A stretch of DNA of 64,000 nt. It comes from Hoeflea sp. YIM 152468. GTDB lineage: Bacteria; Pseudomonadota; Alphaproteobacteria; Rhizobiales; Rhizobiaceae. The DNA is taken from the NCBI RefSeq assembly GCF_029210485.1, contig NZ_JARGET010000005.1, positions 186,001-250,000 on the forward strand, given 5' to 3'. Below the pieces are notes generated by a model. The model saw nothing but the letters and a program-made list of their open reading frames with translations, had not been told where the DNA came from and made no database searches. The position numbers were made by a program, and so were the translations under genes. Below, piece after piece: positions 17,626-26,201 of this stretch. Every line of letters starts with the position of its first letter. The stretch's first letter is position 1.

Positions 17626-17895
17626 TTAGGCTTCCCCGGCGGTTTTCGAGTTCAGAAGGACGACATTGTCGCTCCGTTCCGAGAATGCGAGTTTCAACTT
17701 AAGCCGCAGCAACGCGTCGAGGCTCGTCTCCGCTGCTTTCGAGGGCTCCTGCCCTTCCCAATCCAGCGCGGTTTGCCATACCGCCATGTTGATAAGATTG
17801 CTGAGATCGCGGAGGTTGAGCCGCTCGGCCTCCTCCCGGCAGGTCACAAGCGTCCGAATGATCAAGGCGTAGGAGGTGGCGTCAGATGAAAGCAT
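17626..17895 (-). CDS. Small hypothetical protein downstream of the tandem-GNAT gene
   Basis: An 89-residue, mostly helical, acidic-basic mixed protein (MLSSDATSYALIIRTLVTCR at the N-terminus) without signal peptide or membrane segment. I do not recognise a family. Its start is 12 bases after the stop of the GNAT gene on the same strand, so the two are probably co-transcribed. It could be a small regulatory or accessory partner of the acetyltransferase; that is inference from position only. Confidence 0.55.
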   Translation of the reverse strand: MLSSDATSYALIIRTLVTCREEAERLNLRDLSNLINMAVWQTALDWEGQEPSKAAETSLDALLRLKLKLAFSERSDNVVLLNSKTAGEA

Positions 17896-17907
17896 GACTG
17901 ATTGTTC

Positions 17908-19128
17908 TTACAATTGTGGGTTATGACTGCGCGGCTGCCGGGCCGCCGACAGCTCAAGCGGGCCGCGAACATGCCACTGGCCTTCGGGACGAATGAGCCG
18001 GTAAGGATCATCATTTACAGATAACGCGCTCGGTGAGGGTTCGATGTCGTCCATCATCTCGACAAAGACATGATCTGAAAACGAAAATGGCGCACCGTTC
18101 TCCTTCAACTGAAAGCCGAAATGTTGCCAGAAATGGAGATAGTCTTCCCGGGCATGGCCGTAGATGCGCCGGAAGCCTTTCTCCTTGCACAGGGCCACAC
18201 TGGCTCGCACGAGATCAAACGCCGTCCGGGAGGTCCGGAACTCCTTGCGCACGGCAAGGCGCTCCAGTTTGGCGAACTCGCCAAAAAACCTCAGCCGCAT
18301 GCACCCTGCCGGCTCATTGTCGACCAGGGCCAGCAAATGAGTGGCGGCAAAATCATTGCCGTCGAACTCCTCGTCATAAGGGCAAGCCTGTTCGCCGATG
18401 TAGACAGCCGACCGCACAGCGGCGACCCGCATCATGTCTTCGAACCCGGTCACCACACGGACACCGGTGGGACGCAGCAGCCTGTCATGCGTGGCGTACA
18501 GCGGCAGACGCGCGGCGAGCGTGCATGGCTGCCGCGGTATCATGTAGAATTGCTCCAGAAACCGGCCATCGTGCCAGACACCGTGTTCGAAACCGCGCCG
18601 CACCATGGCCCGATGGCCCTGGAGGGTAAATGATGTGGAAATGACATCAGCCCCGGCGTAATGGGGCGAATCGAACCGGTCCATGACGCGGTTGATCCCC
18701 GCAGCCAGAATGCCCGGTGTGAAACTAGCCCAGACATAGATCGCGGCGGGCCGCTCGTGCTGACGAACCAGATACTGGTCTTGCGGGTCAAGCAGGTCGA
18801 GCTCTCCCTCGAGAAGGGCAGAACGCCCTGATTTATTGAGCAAAAGTGCGGCCATGAAACCCTCGGGGTGAGACTTGCCGCGCCGCGAAAACAGCCAGAC
18901 CGCGTCCGGGTTTTTCTCGGCCACACGAACAACCGTGTCCGACGCGGCCAGTTGGCCGATAACCCTGCCCGCCGCCTCAAGAAGCCGTACAACCTCAGAC
19001 CGGTCCAGCCGATTGGTCACCGTCACCATCGCCGCTGCCCTGTTCATCCGCTCGGCTTCCAGGGCCGCCTCGACGGTCAATATGCTTGCATTCTCCGGCG
19101 AAAAACTATTTTGTGGTGTAGCTGACAT
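17908..19128 (-). CDS. GNAT acetyltransferase-like protein, apparently two GNAT modules
   Basis: A 406-residue protein. The C-terminal half (about residues 215-360) reads as a GNAT domain: THLLALVDNEPAGCMRLRFF, KLERLAVRKEFRTS, then FDLVRASVALCKEKGFRRIYG and HFWQHFGF. The N-terminal half (about 45-185) has GNAT-like order too (GFMAALLLNK, TSFTLQGHRAMVRRGFEHG) but lacks a clear acetyl-CoA loop, so it may be a degenerate second module. The substrate is unknown. The ATG at 19128 has GGGGA nine bases upstream; an in-frame TTG at 19134 is less likely. It is divergent from the LysR gene (85-base gap), a typical regulator-target arrangement. Confidence 0.7.
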   Translation of the reverse strand: MSATPQNSFSPENASILTVEAALEAERMNRAAAMVTVTNRLDRSEVVRLLEAAGRVIGQLAASDTVVRVAEKNPDAVWLFSRRGKSHPEGFMAALLLNKSGRSALLEGELDLLDPQDQYLVRQHERPAAIYVWASFTPGILAAGINRVMDRFDSPHYAGADVISTSFTLQGHRAMVRRGFEHGVWHDGRFLEQFYMIPRQPCTLAARLPLYATHDRLLRPTGVRVVTGFEDMMRVAAVRSAVYIGEQACPYDEEFDGNDFAATHLLALVDNEPAGCMRLRFFGEFAKLERLAVRKEFRTSRTAFDLVRASVALCKEKGFRRIYGHAREDYLHFWQHFGFQLKENGAPFSFSDHVFVEMMDDIEPSPSALSVNDDPYRLIRPEGQWHVRGPLELSAARQPRSHNPQL

Positions 19129-19137
19129 GGTCAAAGT

Positions 19138-19154
19138 CCCCTAACATCTAGGGG
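19138..19154. promoter_or_regulatory. Hairpin/palindrome covering the GNAT ribosome-binding site
   Basis: CCCCTA-ACATC-TAGGGG lies between the LysR and GNAT genes. Read in the GNAT mRNA, the 3' arm TTAGGGGA is the Shine-Dalgarno region about nine bases before the start codon, so the hairpin could hide it. The same interrupted dyad could instead be a LysR-type operator. A further inverted pair, CAAAGTC (19132-19138) and GACTTTG (19179-19185), flanks it. Confidence 0.4.
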
Positions 19155-19213
19155 AGACTAACCAAGTTGTTCAGTTTTGACTTTGGCTAATCGAGTAACA
19201 GAGAGTTCCTTCC

Positions 19214-20212
19214 ATGGAACACCAATGGCGCAATGCCGATTGGAACTGCATCCGGGTATTTCTCGCTGTCGCGAGGCTATGTAGCTTTCGCAAGGCATCG
19301 GACGAGCTTGGCATGTCGGTCAATACGGCACGGCGCACCATCTCCCGGCTCGAAGATCAACTGGGATACTTGTTGCTTTTCCGCGAATCCGAAGGTGTCC
19401 GACTGACCGATGAAGGCCGGCGGGTGGTGCGTGCCGCACGCGATGTCGAGAGTTCCGTCTCGGACATGTGGCGCGTCGCAGCCATGGCGGAACGCGAAGC
19501 CAGCGGGCCGATCCGTCTGGCCATCACCGAAGGCCTGGGCAGCTTCTGGCTGACACCGCGCATTGTTGATTACATGAATGAAACCGGAGCCCAGAACCGC
19601 ATCGAACTGCAATGCGCCATGCGCTCCGTCGATGTGCTGCGCATGGAGGCCGATATTTCGGTGCAGCTGGAAATGCCGAACCGGCCGGAACTGAAGGTCA
19701 AACGGCTCGGCTACCTGCACCTCGTTCCTTTCGCCAGCACCAGCTACCTCGAGGAGTTCGGCCGCCCCAAGAGTGTCGCCGATATGGTCAACCACCGAGT
19801 TGTCGAACAGCAGACCGATCAGTTGCGCGGCTATGAGCTCGACAAGATATTCGGCCCCAAGATTGCCGATCGCATGGTGCGGATCAAAACCAATTTCTCG
19901 TCTGCTCACTACTGGGCTGTCGCCAAGGGCGCCGGCATCGGCTTGATGCCGAACTATGCCAGGGCCATCGGCGGCGATGTCGAGCATATCGATCTCGGGT
20001 TTGATTTCCGGGTCGAGATCTGGCTTGCCACTCACCCTGAAGTTGCCAAGAGCAACCGCCACCGAGGTTTCATCGATTTCCTGACGGAAAGCTTCGACGA
20101 CCGGTTATTTCCCTGGTTTGGAGCTGATACGATGACGCCCGAGGACATCGAGAAGCGGTTCTCGCGCGACGATCTGAGGTCTTATTTCGAGGGGTTCACG
20201 GCCCGTTCATGA
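19214..20212 (+). CDS. LysR-family transcriptional regulator
   Basis: A 332-residue regulator. The N-terminal winged helix-turn-helix (about residues 8-68) contains FLAVARLCSFRKASDELGMS and TARRTISRLEDQLGYLLLFR. The effector-binding domain follows (from about 95), with GYLHLVPFAS and GAGIGLMPNYA. It is somewhat longer than the usual 300 residues because of a C-terminal tail rich in acidic and aromatic residues. The divergent GNAT gene is the obvious candidate target. The stop codon overlaps the start of the next small gene (ATGA), indicating translational coupling. Confidence 0.9.
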   Translation: MEHQWRNADWNCIRVFLAVARLCSFRKASDELGMSVNTARRTISRLEDQLGYLLLFRESEGVRLTDEGRRVVRAARDVESSVSDMWRVAAMAEREASGPIRLAITEGLGSFWLTPRIVDYMNETGAQNRIELQCAMRSVDVLRMEADISVQLEMPNRPELKVKRLGYLHLVPFASTSYLEEFGRPKSVADMVNHRVVEQQTDQLRGYELDKIFGPKIADRMVRIKTNFSSAHYWAVAKGAGIGLMPNYARAIGGDVEHIDLGFDFRVEIWLATHPEVAKSNRHRGFIDFLTESFDDRLFPWFGADTMTPEDIEKRFSRDDLRSYFEGFTARS

Positions 20213-20412
20213 CATCGCGTCTCTCATCACCCGGCGTTCAACAGGTCGTCACATTGGCGACGCAGGATGAACGTGAGCGTCTCGCCATGGTCATCATGCA
20301 ACTCGAAATGGCTCTTTGCCTGGCCTGTTCGAATGGCCTTGAGGACGTCGAAACCCATCTTGAAGCCGCGCTGGATGAAGCGCGGCACCTGTATGACAAT
20401 CTGCTAAATTGA
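20209..20412 (+). CDS. Small hypothetical protein coupled to the LysR gene
   Basis: A 67-residue, cytoplasmic-looking, helix-rich protein (core ERLAMVIMQLEMALCLACSN, then an acidic DVETHLEAALDEARH helix). No family recognised. The start codon overlaps the LysR stop as ATGA, the strongest evidence that it is translated. It is convergent with merR, whose stop is four bases away. Confidence 0.55.
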   Translation: MTSRLSSPGVQQVVTLATQDERERLAMVIMQLEMALCLACSNGLEDVETHLEAALDEARHLYDNLLN

Positions 20413-20415
20413 ACT

Positions 20416-20973
20416 TTATCGCACCTGGTCAAGCAGGCGCTTGCATTCCAGCAGATCATACAGCGCTTCCTGCAGCAAGGCGCGGTCGTCACGCCCCAAT
20501 CCGGCGGCTCCGGCCGTCGAGCCAGCCTCCTGTGTCTCCGGCTCGTTCTTGCCGGACTCGCCGCCGAGGTTGAAAAACCGGCGGGTGGCCGGCAATCGCG
20601 GCTTGCCGACCAACTGGTCGTCGTCTGTGGCAGGCGCTGGCACGGCGGGCGGTCGCTTCTCATCGGCCATGGCTGCGGAAAGGGCTTCGACGGCTGCCAG
20701 ATCACCGGATCCGATGGCGATGACGAATTTGTTGCCGTTCTGCTTGAGAAGTTTCTGCACCCCCTTGATCGTATAGCCTTGATCATAGAGCAGGTTGCGA
20801 ATTCCCTTGAGCAGATCGACATCGTCGGGCCGGTAATAGCGCCGGCCACCGCCGCGCTTCATCGGCTTGATCTGGCTGAACCTGGTTTCCCAAAACCGCA
20901 GCACATGCTGGGGAAGGTCGAGGTCTTCGGCGACTTCGGATATTGTCCGAAACGCGTCGGGGCTCTTGTCCAT
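20416..20973 (-). CDS. MerR-family transcriptional regulator
   Basis: A 185-residue regulator. The MerR helix-turn-helix covers about residues 8-75 ([52 protein letters not shown]). The C-terminal half is a low-complexity linker plus a helical end without metal-binding cysteines, so a metal-sensing role is unlikely. It lies downstream of ihfA on the same strand, an order I know from many rhizobial genomes. The start was set at ATG 20973 (MDKSPDAF); the open frame extends further upstream without conserved sequence. Confidence 0.88.
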   Translation of the reverse strand: MDKSPDAFRTISEVAEDLDLPQHVLRFWETRFSQIKPMKRGGGRRYYRPDDVDLLKGIRNLLYDQGYTIKGVQKLLKQNGNKFVIAIGSGDLAAVEALSAAMADEKRPPAVPAPATDDDQLVGKPRLPATRRFFNLGGESGKNEPETQEAGSTAGAAGLGRDDRALLQEALYDLLECKRLLDQVR

Positions 20974-21235
20974 TGTGCCACTCCGTTGTCTGGAGCGCCA
21001 GGGCATGACCGGAATGCCCGAGTGGCGCCGCCGCACCCGATGGTGCAGCCCCCCTGCAATCCGCAGGCAGGAGCATTTTGCCTACATCTGAAACGAATCG
21101 ATGTCCACGCCCGGCTTGTTGCACCATTTCAACGATTTACAGCCCAGATATCAAGCACCAGTGCAGTCCGCTGTCGTGATCGGTCTGTATCGCCGGCTTT
21201 TGCCGCCGCCTCCAGACCCCGATCACCGGCAGAAC

Positions 21236-21338
21236 CCCGCATCCAGGTTTTGCACTCGGATGCGCGAAGGCGCTGGATCTGTTTGAATGAATGCGTGCAG
21301 GTTAGCGTTCAAATGGATTGGTTTGAACGCGACATGAA
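21236..21338 (+). repeat. RIME-like bipartite palindromic repeat, copy D
   Basis: Diverged copy. The first dyad is imperfect (CGCATCC...GGATGCGCGAAGGCGCTGG) and is followed by the linker TCTGTTTGAATGAATGC. The second dyad is TTCAAAT...GTTTGAA, ending in CGCGACATGAA. Its right end abuts the ihfA stop codon (21339-21341), the same placement as copies B and C. Confidence 0.7.
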
Positions 21339-21662
21339 CTAAGGCTTGGTTTTGGTCTTGCGGGCCAAATGACCTTTGAGAACCCGATTCTTGAGAACGT
21401 TGGAGGCCTTGAAGGTCATCACCCGACGCGGGCTGATCGGAACTTCTTCCCCGGTTTTGGGGTTGCGGCCAATCCGTTCCTTCTTGTCGCGCACCTGAAA
21501 CGTGGCGAATGAGGAAAGCTTGACACTGTCACCGCGAACAATGGCACAGCACACCTCATCAATGACCATTTCGACAAGTTCTGCAGATTCAGTTCGAGAA
21601 AGACCTACTTTGCGGAAAACCGCCTCAGCAAGATCAGCTCTTGTGATTGTTTTACCACTCAT
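21339..21662 (-). CDS. ihfA: Integration host factor subunit alpha
   Basis: A 107-residue HU/IHF DNA-bending protein. Landmarks are [18 protein letters not shown] at the N-terminus, the beta-arm block [26 protein letters not shown], and the arm end [12 protein letters not shown], with the IHF-alpha type PISPRRV turn. It bends DNA at specific sites in promoters and in recombination. The ATG at 21662 is preceded by GGA; the frame opens earlier at a TTG. It lies downstream of fabH on the same strand, with merR following. Confidence 0.95.
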   Translation of the reverse strand: MSGKTITRADLAEAVFRKVGLSRTESAELVEMVIDEVCCAIVRGDSVKLSSFATFQVRDKKERIGRNPKTGEEVPISPRRVMTFKASNVLKNRVLKGHLARKTKTKP

Positions 21663-21840
21663 TAATTCCAACCAAACTGGTCAGCTTCCCCGCCGCCCGT
21701 GGATGCAGTTTGACAACTTTATGGATCATGCGGCTTAAGGTCAAGTAACTCCGGCACATGTACTGACATTCCCTTGAGCCGCCGCTTGATCCGCATGAAT
21801 TCACTCTCAAAGCCCGACCAAACGTCGTGGATTTGTGCAG

Positions 21841-22812
21841 CTACCAGCGAAGCATGACCGAACCCCAGGTAAAGCCGCCGCCCATGGCCTCGAGCAGGAC
21901 AAGATCACCCTGTTTGATCCTGCCATCGGTCGCCGCCTCCGCCAGCGCCAGCGGAATGGAAGCTGCGGATGTGTTGCCGTGATGGTCAACCGTGATCACC
22001 ACCTTGGCTTCGTCAATGCCGAGCTTGCGCGCCGAAGCATCAATGATCCGGCGGTTGGCCTGGTGGGGAACGAACCAGTCGATGTCCTTTGAGCCCAGGC
22101 CGGTTGCCGCATAGGCGGCCTCGATCACATCGGTGATCATTCCCACAGCATGTTTGAAGACTTCCCGGCCCTGCATGCGCAGATGGCCGACGGTTCCGGT
22201 GGTCGATGGGCCGCCGTCGACATAAAGCTTTTCCCGATGGGCGCCGTCCGAGCGCAAATGCGCGGTCAAAATGCCACGATCCGCATTGGTCCCCTCACCT
22301 TCGGCAGCTTCCAGCACGATCGCTCCGGCGCCGTCGCCAAACAGAACGCAGGTGGTCCGGTCGTTCCAGTCGAGAATACGCGAAAATGTTTCCGCGCCGA
22401 TGACCAGAACCCGCCGCGCGAGGCCCGACTTGATGTAGCTGTCGGCAGTTGTGACGGCGAAGACGAAGCCGGAACATACCGCTTGCAGATCAAACGCCGC
22501 GCCATGATGCATGCCAAGCCGGTTCTGAATGTTGACCGCAGTTGCGGGAAACGTGTTGTCGGGCGTTGAGGTCGCGCAAATGATCAGGTCGATATCGGCC
22601 GGCGTCATGTTGGCGCGGTCGAGGGCCGCCCGGGCCGCCTTCTCGCCGAGCGAAGCGGTGGTTTCGCCCTCGCCGGCAATATGACGCTGACGAATTCCGG
22701 TGCGCTGCACGATCCACTCGTCGCTGGTCTCAACGACACCCTCCAGATCACGGTTTTTCATGATGCGTTCAGGGAGGTGAGCCCCGAAACCACGTACGAC
22801 GGAACGGATCAT
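21841..22812 (-). CDS. fabH: 3-oxoacyl-ACP synthase III
   Basis: Initiating condensing enzyme of type II fatty-acid synthesis, joining acetyl-CoA with malonyl-ACP. The 323-residue protein has the catalytic triad in context: Cys in [10 protein letters not shown] (about residue 112), His in [11 protein letters not shown] (about 250) and Asn in [11 protein letters not shown] (about 280). The N-terminal [19 protein letters not shown] and C-terminal [13 protein letters not shown] blocks are typical. The gene is nine bases after plsX on the same strand, the classic plsX-fabH pair. Confidence 0.97.
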   Translation of the reverse strand: MIRSVVRGFGAHLPERIMKNRDLEGVVETSDEWIVQRTGIRQRHIAGEGETTASLGEKAARAALDRANMTPADIDLIICATSTPDNTFPATAVNIQNRLGMHHGAAFDLQAVCSGFVFAVTTADSYIKSGLARRVLVIGAETFSRILDWNDRTTCVLFGDGAGAIVLEAAEGEGTNADRGILTAHLRSDGAHREKLYVDGGPSTTGTVGHLRMQGREVFKHAVGMITDVIEAAYAATGLGSKDIDWFVPHQANRRIIDASARKLGIDEAKVVITVDHHGNTSAASIPLALAEAATDGRIKQGDLVLLEAMGGGFTWGSVMLRW

Positions 22813-22821
22813 TCTGGCATC

Positions 22822-23880
22822 CTAATTGGAAGTCCCGCCGTCATCCGGCGCAGCAAGCGCGGACCGGCGGGTGTGATAGAGTACGAGATCATGCTCGATT
22901 TTGGATTTCAGGCCATTGCGGACCATATCATAGCCGACATCTACCGCGGCGGCAAAGCCATCCACATCGGCGCCGCCGTGGCTTTTGATGACAATTCCAT
23001 TCAGACCCAGAAACACGCCGCCATTGACCTTGCCCGGATCCATTTTCTCGCGCAGCAGATCAAAGGCGCTTCTGGCGAAAAAATATCCGATGCGGGCCAT
23101 CAGGGTCCGGGACATCGCCGCACGCAAATATCCGGCGATCTGGCGTGCGGTGCCTTCGGCGGTCTTGAGCGCTATGTTGCCGGCAAAGCCTTCGGTCACC
23201 ACAACATCGACGGTTCCCTTGCCAATGTCGTCGCCTTCGACAAAGCCGTAATAGTCAAAGCTCGGCATCGCCGCTTCGCGGATCAGGCGGCCAGCAACCT
23301 TGATTTCTTCCTGCCCCTTGACCTCCTCAACACCGATATTGAGCAGCCCCACGGTCGGCTTGTCTGTCTCAAACAGCGCCCGCGCCATCGCCGCACCCAT
23401 CACCGTGAAATCAATCAGCTGCTGGGCATCCGCCCCGATGGTTGCGCCGACATCAAGAACAATGCTCTCGCCCCGCAGCGTCGGCCAGATCGCGGCAATG
23501 GCCGGCCGGTCGATGTTGGCCATGGTGCGCAGGCAGAATTTCGACATCGCCATCAGCGCACCGGTATTCCCCGCCGAGACGCAGACATCGGCATCATCGG
23601 TCTTGACCGCATCGATGGCGCGCCACATCGATGACCGGTTACGGCCGCGACGCAGCGCCTGGCTCGGCTTGTCATCCATGCTGACGGCAACTTCGCAGGG
23701 CACGAACGTCGAGGCCTGGCGGAGCGCCGGGAATTTCTCGAGGATGGGACGGCACTCGGCTTCGAGGCCAAAAAGAGTGAAGCGGATGTCCGGGTGTCGT
23801 TCCAGCGCCCTGGCCACGCCCGGCACGATCACGTTCGGCCCGTGATCGCCCCCCATCAAATCGATCGATATTCTGATCAC
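22822..23880 (-). CDS. plsX: Phosphate acyltransferase PlsX
   Basis: Converts acyl-ACP to acyl-phosphate for phospholipid synthesis. The 352-residue protein begins [12 protein letters not shown], the family signature, and continues with [11 protein letters not shown], a middle VVTEGFAGN block and the [10 protein letters not shown] segment. A GTG start at 23880 has GAAGGAAC about seven bases upstream. It is followed by fabH after nine bases, and DUF177 lies 99 bases upstream on the same strand, a conserved alphaproteobacterial run. Confidence 0.96.
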   Translation of the reverse strand: MIRISIDLMGGDHGPNVIVPGVARALERHPDIRFTLFGLEAECRPILEKFPALRQASTFVPCEVAVSMDDKPSQALRRGRNRSSMWRAIDAVKTDDADVCVSAGNTGALMAMSKFCLRTMANIDRPAIAAIWPTLRGESIVLDVGATIGADAQQLIDFTVMGAAMARALFETDKPTVGLLNIGVEEVKGQEEIKVAGRLIREAAMPSFDYYGFVEGDDIGKGTVDVVVTEGFAGNIALKTAEGTARQIAGYLRAAMSRTLMARIGYFFARSAFDLLREKMDPGKVNGGVFLGLNGIVIKSHGGADVDGFAAAVDVGYDMVRNGLKSKIEHDLVLYHTRRSALAAPDDGGTSN

Positions 23881-23979
23881 GCCCGTTCCTTCTTTTTATC
23901 CGGCTCTACAGGCCCGATTTGTGGGCAGAAAATACCCGTTTTCACCCTGCGCACAACCGCTTTATCTGTGGCTGTGCCG

Positions 23980-24543
23980 CTAGGTGTCGGAATCATCACG
24001 CTTCAAGCCCTGCAACACCGCAAAAGGCGATGGCTTCTTGTCTGTGGTCGGGTCGCTTTCAATTCGATCGTGGAATTCCAGACCTGGCTTTCGCGGATAG
24101 GAATCAATGGCAAGCGCGGCAAATTCGGCCGCGACGGCACCGACGTCTATCGAATCTCCTTCAAACATCTCCGGAGCATCCGGCCCTTCGGGATCAAGGA
24201 AAATCTCGCCCTTGCCATCCATCACCCGGGCCGCCAGCCGGGAATTCTCCGGAAGGAAAACTGTTTCAAAGTCCTCCTCAATCTGCTGACTGACCGGATC
24301 AAGCGTAACAACACAATCCTGGACAATCGACGCGCTGACATGTCCCTTGATCCGGACACCCTCACGCTTCCAGCGACCGAGCGTTGCCTCGACCGCAAAA
24401 GTCTGCACTTCAGGTACGCCCCACTGGGCCGCCAGTTGCGCCAGCTCTGCGGCGCTGGCGGAAATGCGCACGATGAAGGGGTTGGCCGAAACATGGCTGA
24501 CCTTGACCGGAAAGCCATAAGCCTTGTCGCCTGGAATTGTCAT
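23980..24543 (-). CDS. DUF177 (YceD-like) protein
   Basis: A 187-residue protein of the DUF177/YceD family, which in many bacteria is linked to 23S rRNA metabolism and the rpmF-plsX-fabH region. The family core is visible as CVVTLDPVSQQIEEDFETVFLP (about residues 90-115) and GDSIDVGAVAAEFAALAIDSYPRKPG (about 135-160). It overlaps the upstream chaperone gene by four bases (ATGA), so the two are co-translated. No rpmF is present at this spot. Confidence 0.85.
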   Translation of the reverse strand: MTIPGDKAYGFPVKVSHVSANPFIVRISASAAELAQLAAQWGVPEVQTFAVEATLGRWKREGVRIKGHVSASIVQDCVVTLDPVSQQIEEDFETVFLPENSRLAARVMDGKGEIFLDPEGPDAPEMFEGDSIDVGAVAAEFAALAIDSYPRKPGLEFHDRIESDPTTDKKPSPFAVLQGLKRDDSDT

Positions 24544-25094
24544 CTGATCACCGCCGTTGGGTCCGTTTTCGCAAAAGTCATATGTCCCGCAGCCAGCGTC
24601 TCTTCGGGAACATCCTCAAGCATCCCGGCAGTCTCGATCATCCAGTCCGCCAGCTTCTGCACCGACGGCGCGGAATCCGGCTGGCCGGGGTAAAGATTGC
24701 GCTTCAAAGCCTCGATCAATCCGGCATTGTCACCAGACTCAAGCGCCTGACCATAGGATGTCGCCCGGCCGTAAAACATCCGGGCAAGTTTTTTCATCCG
24801 CTTGGGCACGCCCATGTCGCCGATGCCAAGTTCGCGGATGGAATGATCGATATCCTCAAAAAACGCATCGACAACCTCCTGGGCGATCCCTTTGGAGGCT
24901 GCACCGCCCGACGCTGTCCGGCGCAAATACAGCACCATATGAATTGAAATCAACTCGAAACGGCCCATAACCGTGTCTGGAACACCCATGCTTTCATAAA
25001 ACACCGGTGTCCGCGCTCCGCGCGTGATCTCGGAATATTGTCTCTCGACCAGAGCCTGATTGGCTTTTTTTCGCTTGAACAGGTTCCAGATCAT
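24540..25094 (-). CDS. Ubiquinol-cytochrome c chaperone (CBP3-like)
   Basis: A 184-residue protein of the Ubiq_cyt_C_chap family, related to mitochondrial CBP3, which helps assemble the cytochrome bc1 complex. Visible landmarks are the PDTVMGRFELISIHMVLYLRR block (about residues 38-60), VVDAFFEDIDHSIRELGIGDMGVPKRMKKL and FYGRATSYGQAL. The ATG at 25094 has GAAGGC upstream. It is divergent from bamE with 145 bases between starts. Confidence 0.88.
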   Translation of the reverse strand: MIWNLFKRKKANQALVERQYSEITRGARTPVFYESMGVPDTVMGRFELISIHMVLYLRRTASGGAASKGIAQEVVDAFFEDIDHSIRELGIGDMGVPKRMKKLARMFYGRATSYGQALESGDNAGLIEALKRNLYPGQPDSAPSVQKLADWMIETAGMLEDVPEETLAAGHMTFAKTDPTAVIR

Positions 25095-25239
25095 GAAAAT
25101 GCCTTCAATGTCGATGGATATCAACGCAACTGCGATCGACTGGCGTGTTGCATCCTTGCCGAAGCTGGTTTACCGAATGAAACGCAAAAGGCAATGGCTG
25201 CAGCAATTTGCCTGTGTGCCAAAGGAGATGTCGTTGACG

Positions 25240-25740
25240 ATGAGAGTTTTCAAGGCAACCGGACGGAATCTTCGTCTCGGTGCCGCAGTTGCGGTTGTCT
25301 CTGCGATCGTGTTGACCGGCTGCACCACCAGCGAAGTGTTCAATCAGGGCTATGTTGTCGATCAGACCGCGCTCGACCTGACGCCTGTGGGATCAAGCCG
25401 CGAGCAGGTGCTGCTTTCACTGGGCACGCCGTCGACAACTGCGACATTCGACAACGAAGTTTTCTATTACGTTTCCCAAAAGCGCGTGCGCGGGGCGATG
25501 TTCATGAAACCGAAGCTGGTCGATCAGTCGGTGTTGGCGGTGTATTTTTCCGAGGACGGGACTGTCTCGCAGATCGCCAACTACACGCTCAAGGACGGCA
25601 GGGTGTTCGACATGATCTCCCGCACGACGCCGACCGGTGGTGTCGACAAATCCTTCCTGGCTCAGGTTCTCTCGGGCGCAGGCAGCGAGGAAAGCACGCG
25701 AAATGCGGTCTCCCGCGCGATCATGGGCGGCGGCAGCTGA
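25240..25740 (+). CDS. bamE: Outer membrane assembly lipoprotein BamE (SmpA/OmlA family)
   Basis: A 166-residue lipoprotein subunit of the BAM complex that inserts beta-barrel proteins. The signal peptide ends in the lipobox VLTGCTTS (cysteine at about residue 28). The SmpA/OmlA fold follows: VGSSREQVLLSLGTPSTTATF, VFYYVSQK and VLAVYFSEDGTVSQIANY. A perfect AAGGAG at 25222-25227 precedes ATG 25228, TTG 25234 and ATG 25240; I chose the last, which gives the most normal signal peptide. A C-terminal extension of about 50 residues beyond the core is usual in rhizobia. Confidence 0.92.
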   Translation: MRVFKATGRNLRLGAAVAVVSAIVLTGCTTSEVFNQGYVVDQTALDLTPVGSSREQVLLSLGTPSTTATFDNEVFYYVSQKRVRGAMFMKPKLVDQSVLAVYFSEDGTVSQIANYTLKDGRVFDMISRTTPTGGVDKSFLAQVLSGAGSEESTRNAVSRAIMGGGS

Positions 25741-25841
25741 CCCGCACCATCTGATCCTTGCCGGGTCTTACGTGACATCGAAGCACGCGGGGGAGAGCCC
25801 GCTTGCTGGCCTGCCCGGCGTTTGGTTTGTATGGATCTGAT

Positions 25842-25865
25842 CCCGGCAGATGCCGGGCCGCTTTT
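25842..25865 (+). terminator. Possible terminator after bamE
   Basis: Hairpin CCCGGC-AGAT-GCCGGG followed by CCGCTTTT, 100 bases after the bamE stop. The T-run is short. The rest of the 461-base bamE-hppA gap holds the hppA terminator and repeat copy B, and no gene. Confidence 0.4.
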
Positions 25866-26034
25866 GCGGCTCCACGGTGTCAGCTAGCCGCAGAGGCGCC
25901 CTGTCAATCCGAAGCGATTGGCGCCCGTGTGTCAGGCGTCCCCCAAGACACGAATTGTCAGGCCCGGATGCGCCCGCCGGCGTTCCACGTCCCTCCCCGC
26001 CGCCAGTGGTTTTCCATCACCTGAAACACCGCAT

Positions 26035-26073
26035 CAAAAAACCCTGCGAAAACTGCTTTTCGCGGGGTTTGCA
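26035..26073 (-). terminator. Rho-independent terminator of hppA
   Basis: Read on the minus strand: AACCCCGCGAAAA, loop, TTTTCGCAGGGTT, then a run of T (26036-26040 on the plus strand is AAAAA). It lies about 130 bases past the hppA stop, beyond repeat copy B. Confidence 0.8.
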
Positions 26074-26103
26074 TTCTCAGGCGAGCAACCTGCGTGCCTG
26101 CAT

Positions 26104-26201
26104 ACAGCGCCGCGCATCCAAACGGATGCGCGGCGCTGTATCTGTTTGCATCCCTGCATGTACGTTATCGTCCAAATGAACCCATTTGAACGCGACGTGC
26201 A
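26104..26201 (+). repeat. RIME-like bipartite palindromic repeat, copy B (best preserved)
   Basis: The outer dyad is perfect: ACAGCGCCGCGCATCC and GGATGCGCGGCGCTGT, 16-base arms around an AAAC loop (26104-26139). The linker TCTGTTTGCATCC follows. The second dyad contains CAAAT-GAACCC-ATTTG nested in GCATGTACGTT...AACGCGACGTGC. The element ends on the hppA stop codon (26202-26204), so in hppA mRNA the hairpins follow the stop directly. Confidence 0.85.
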
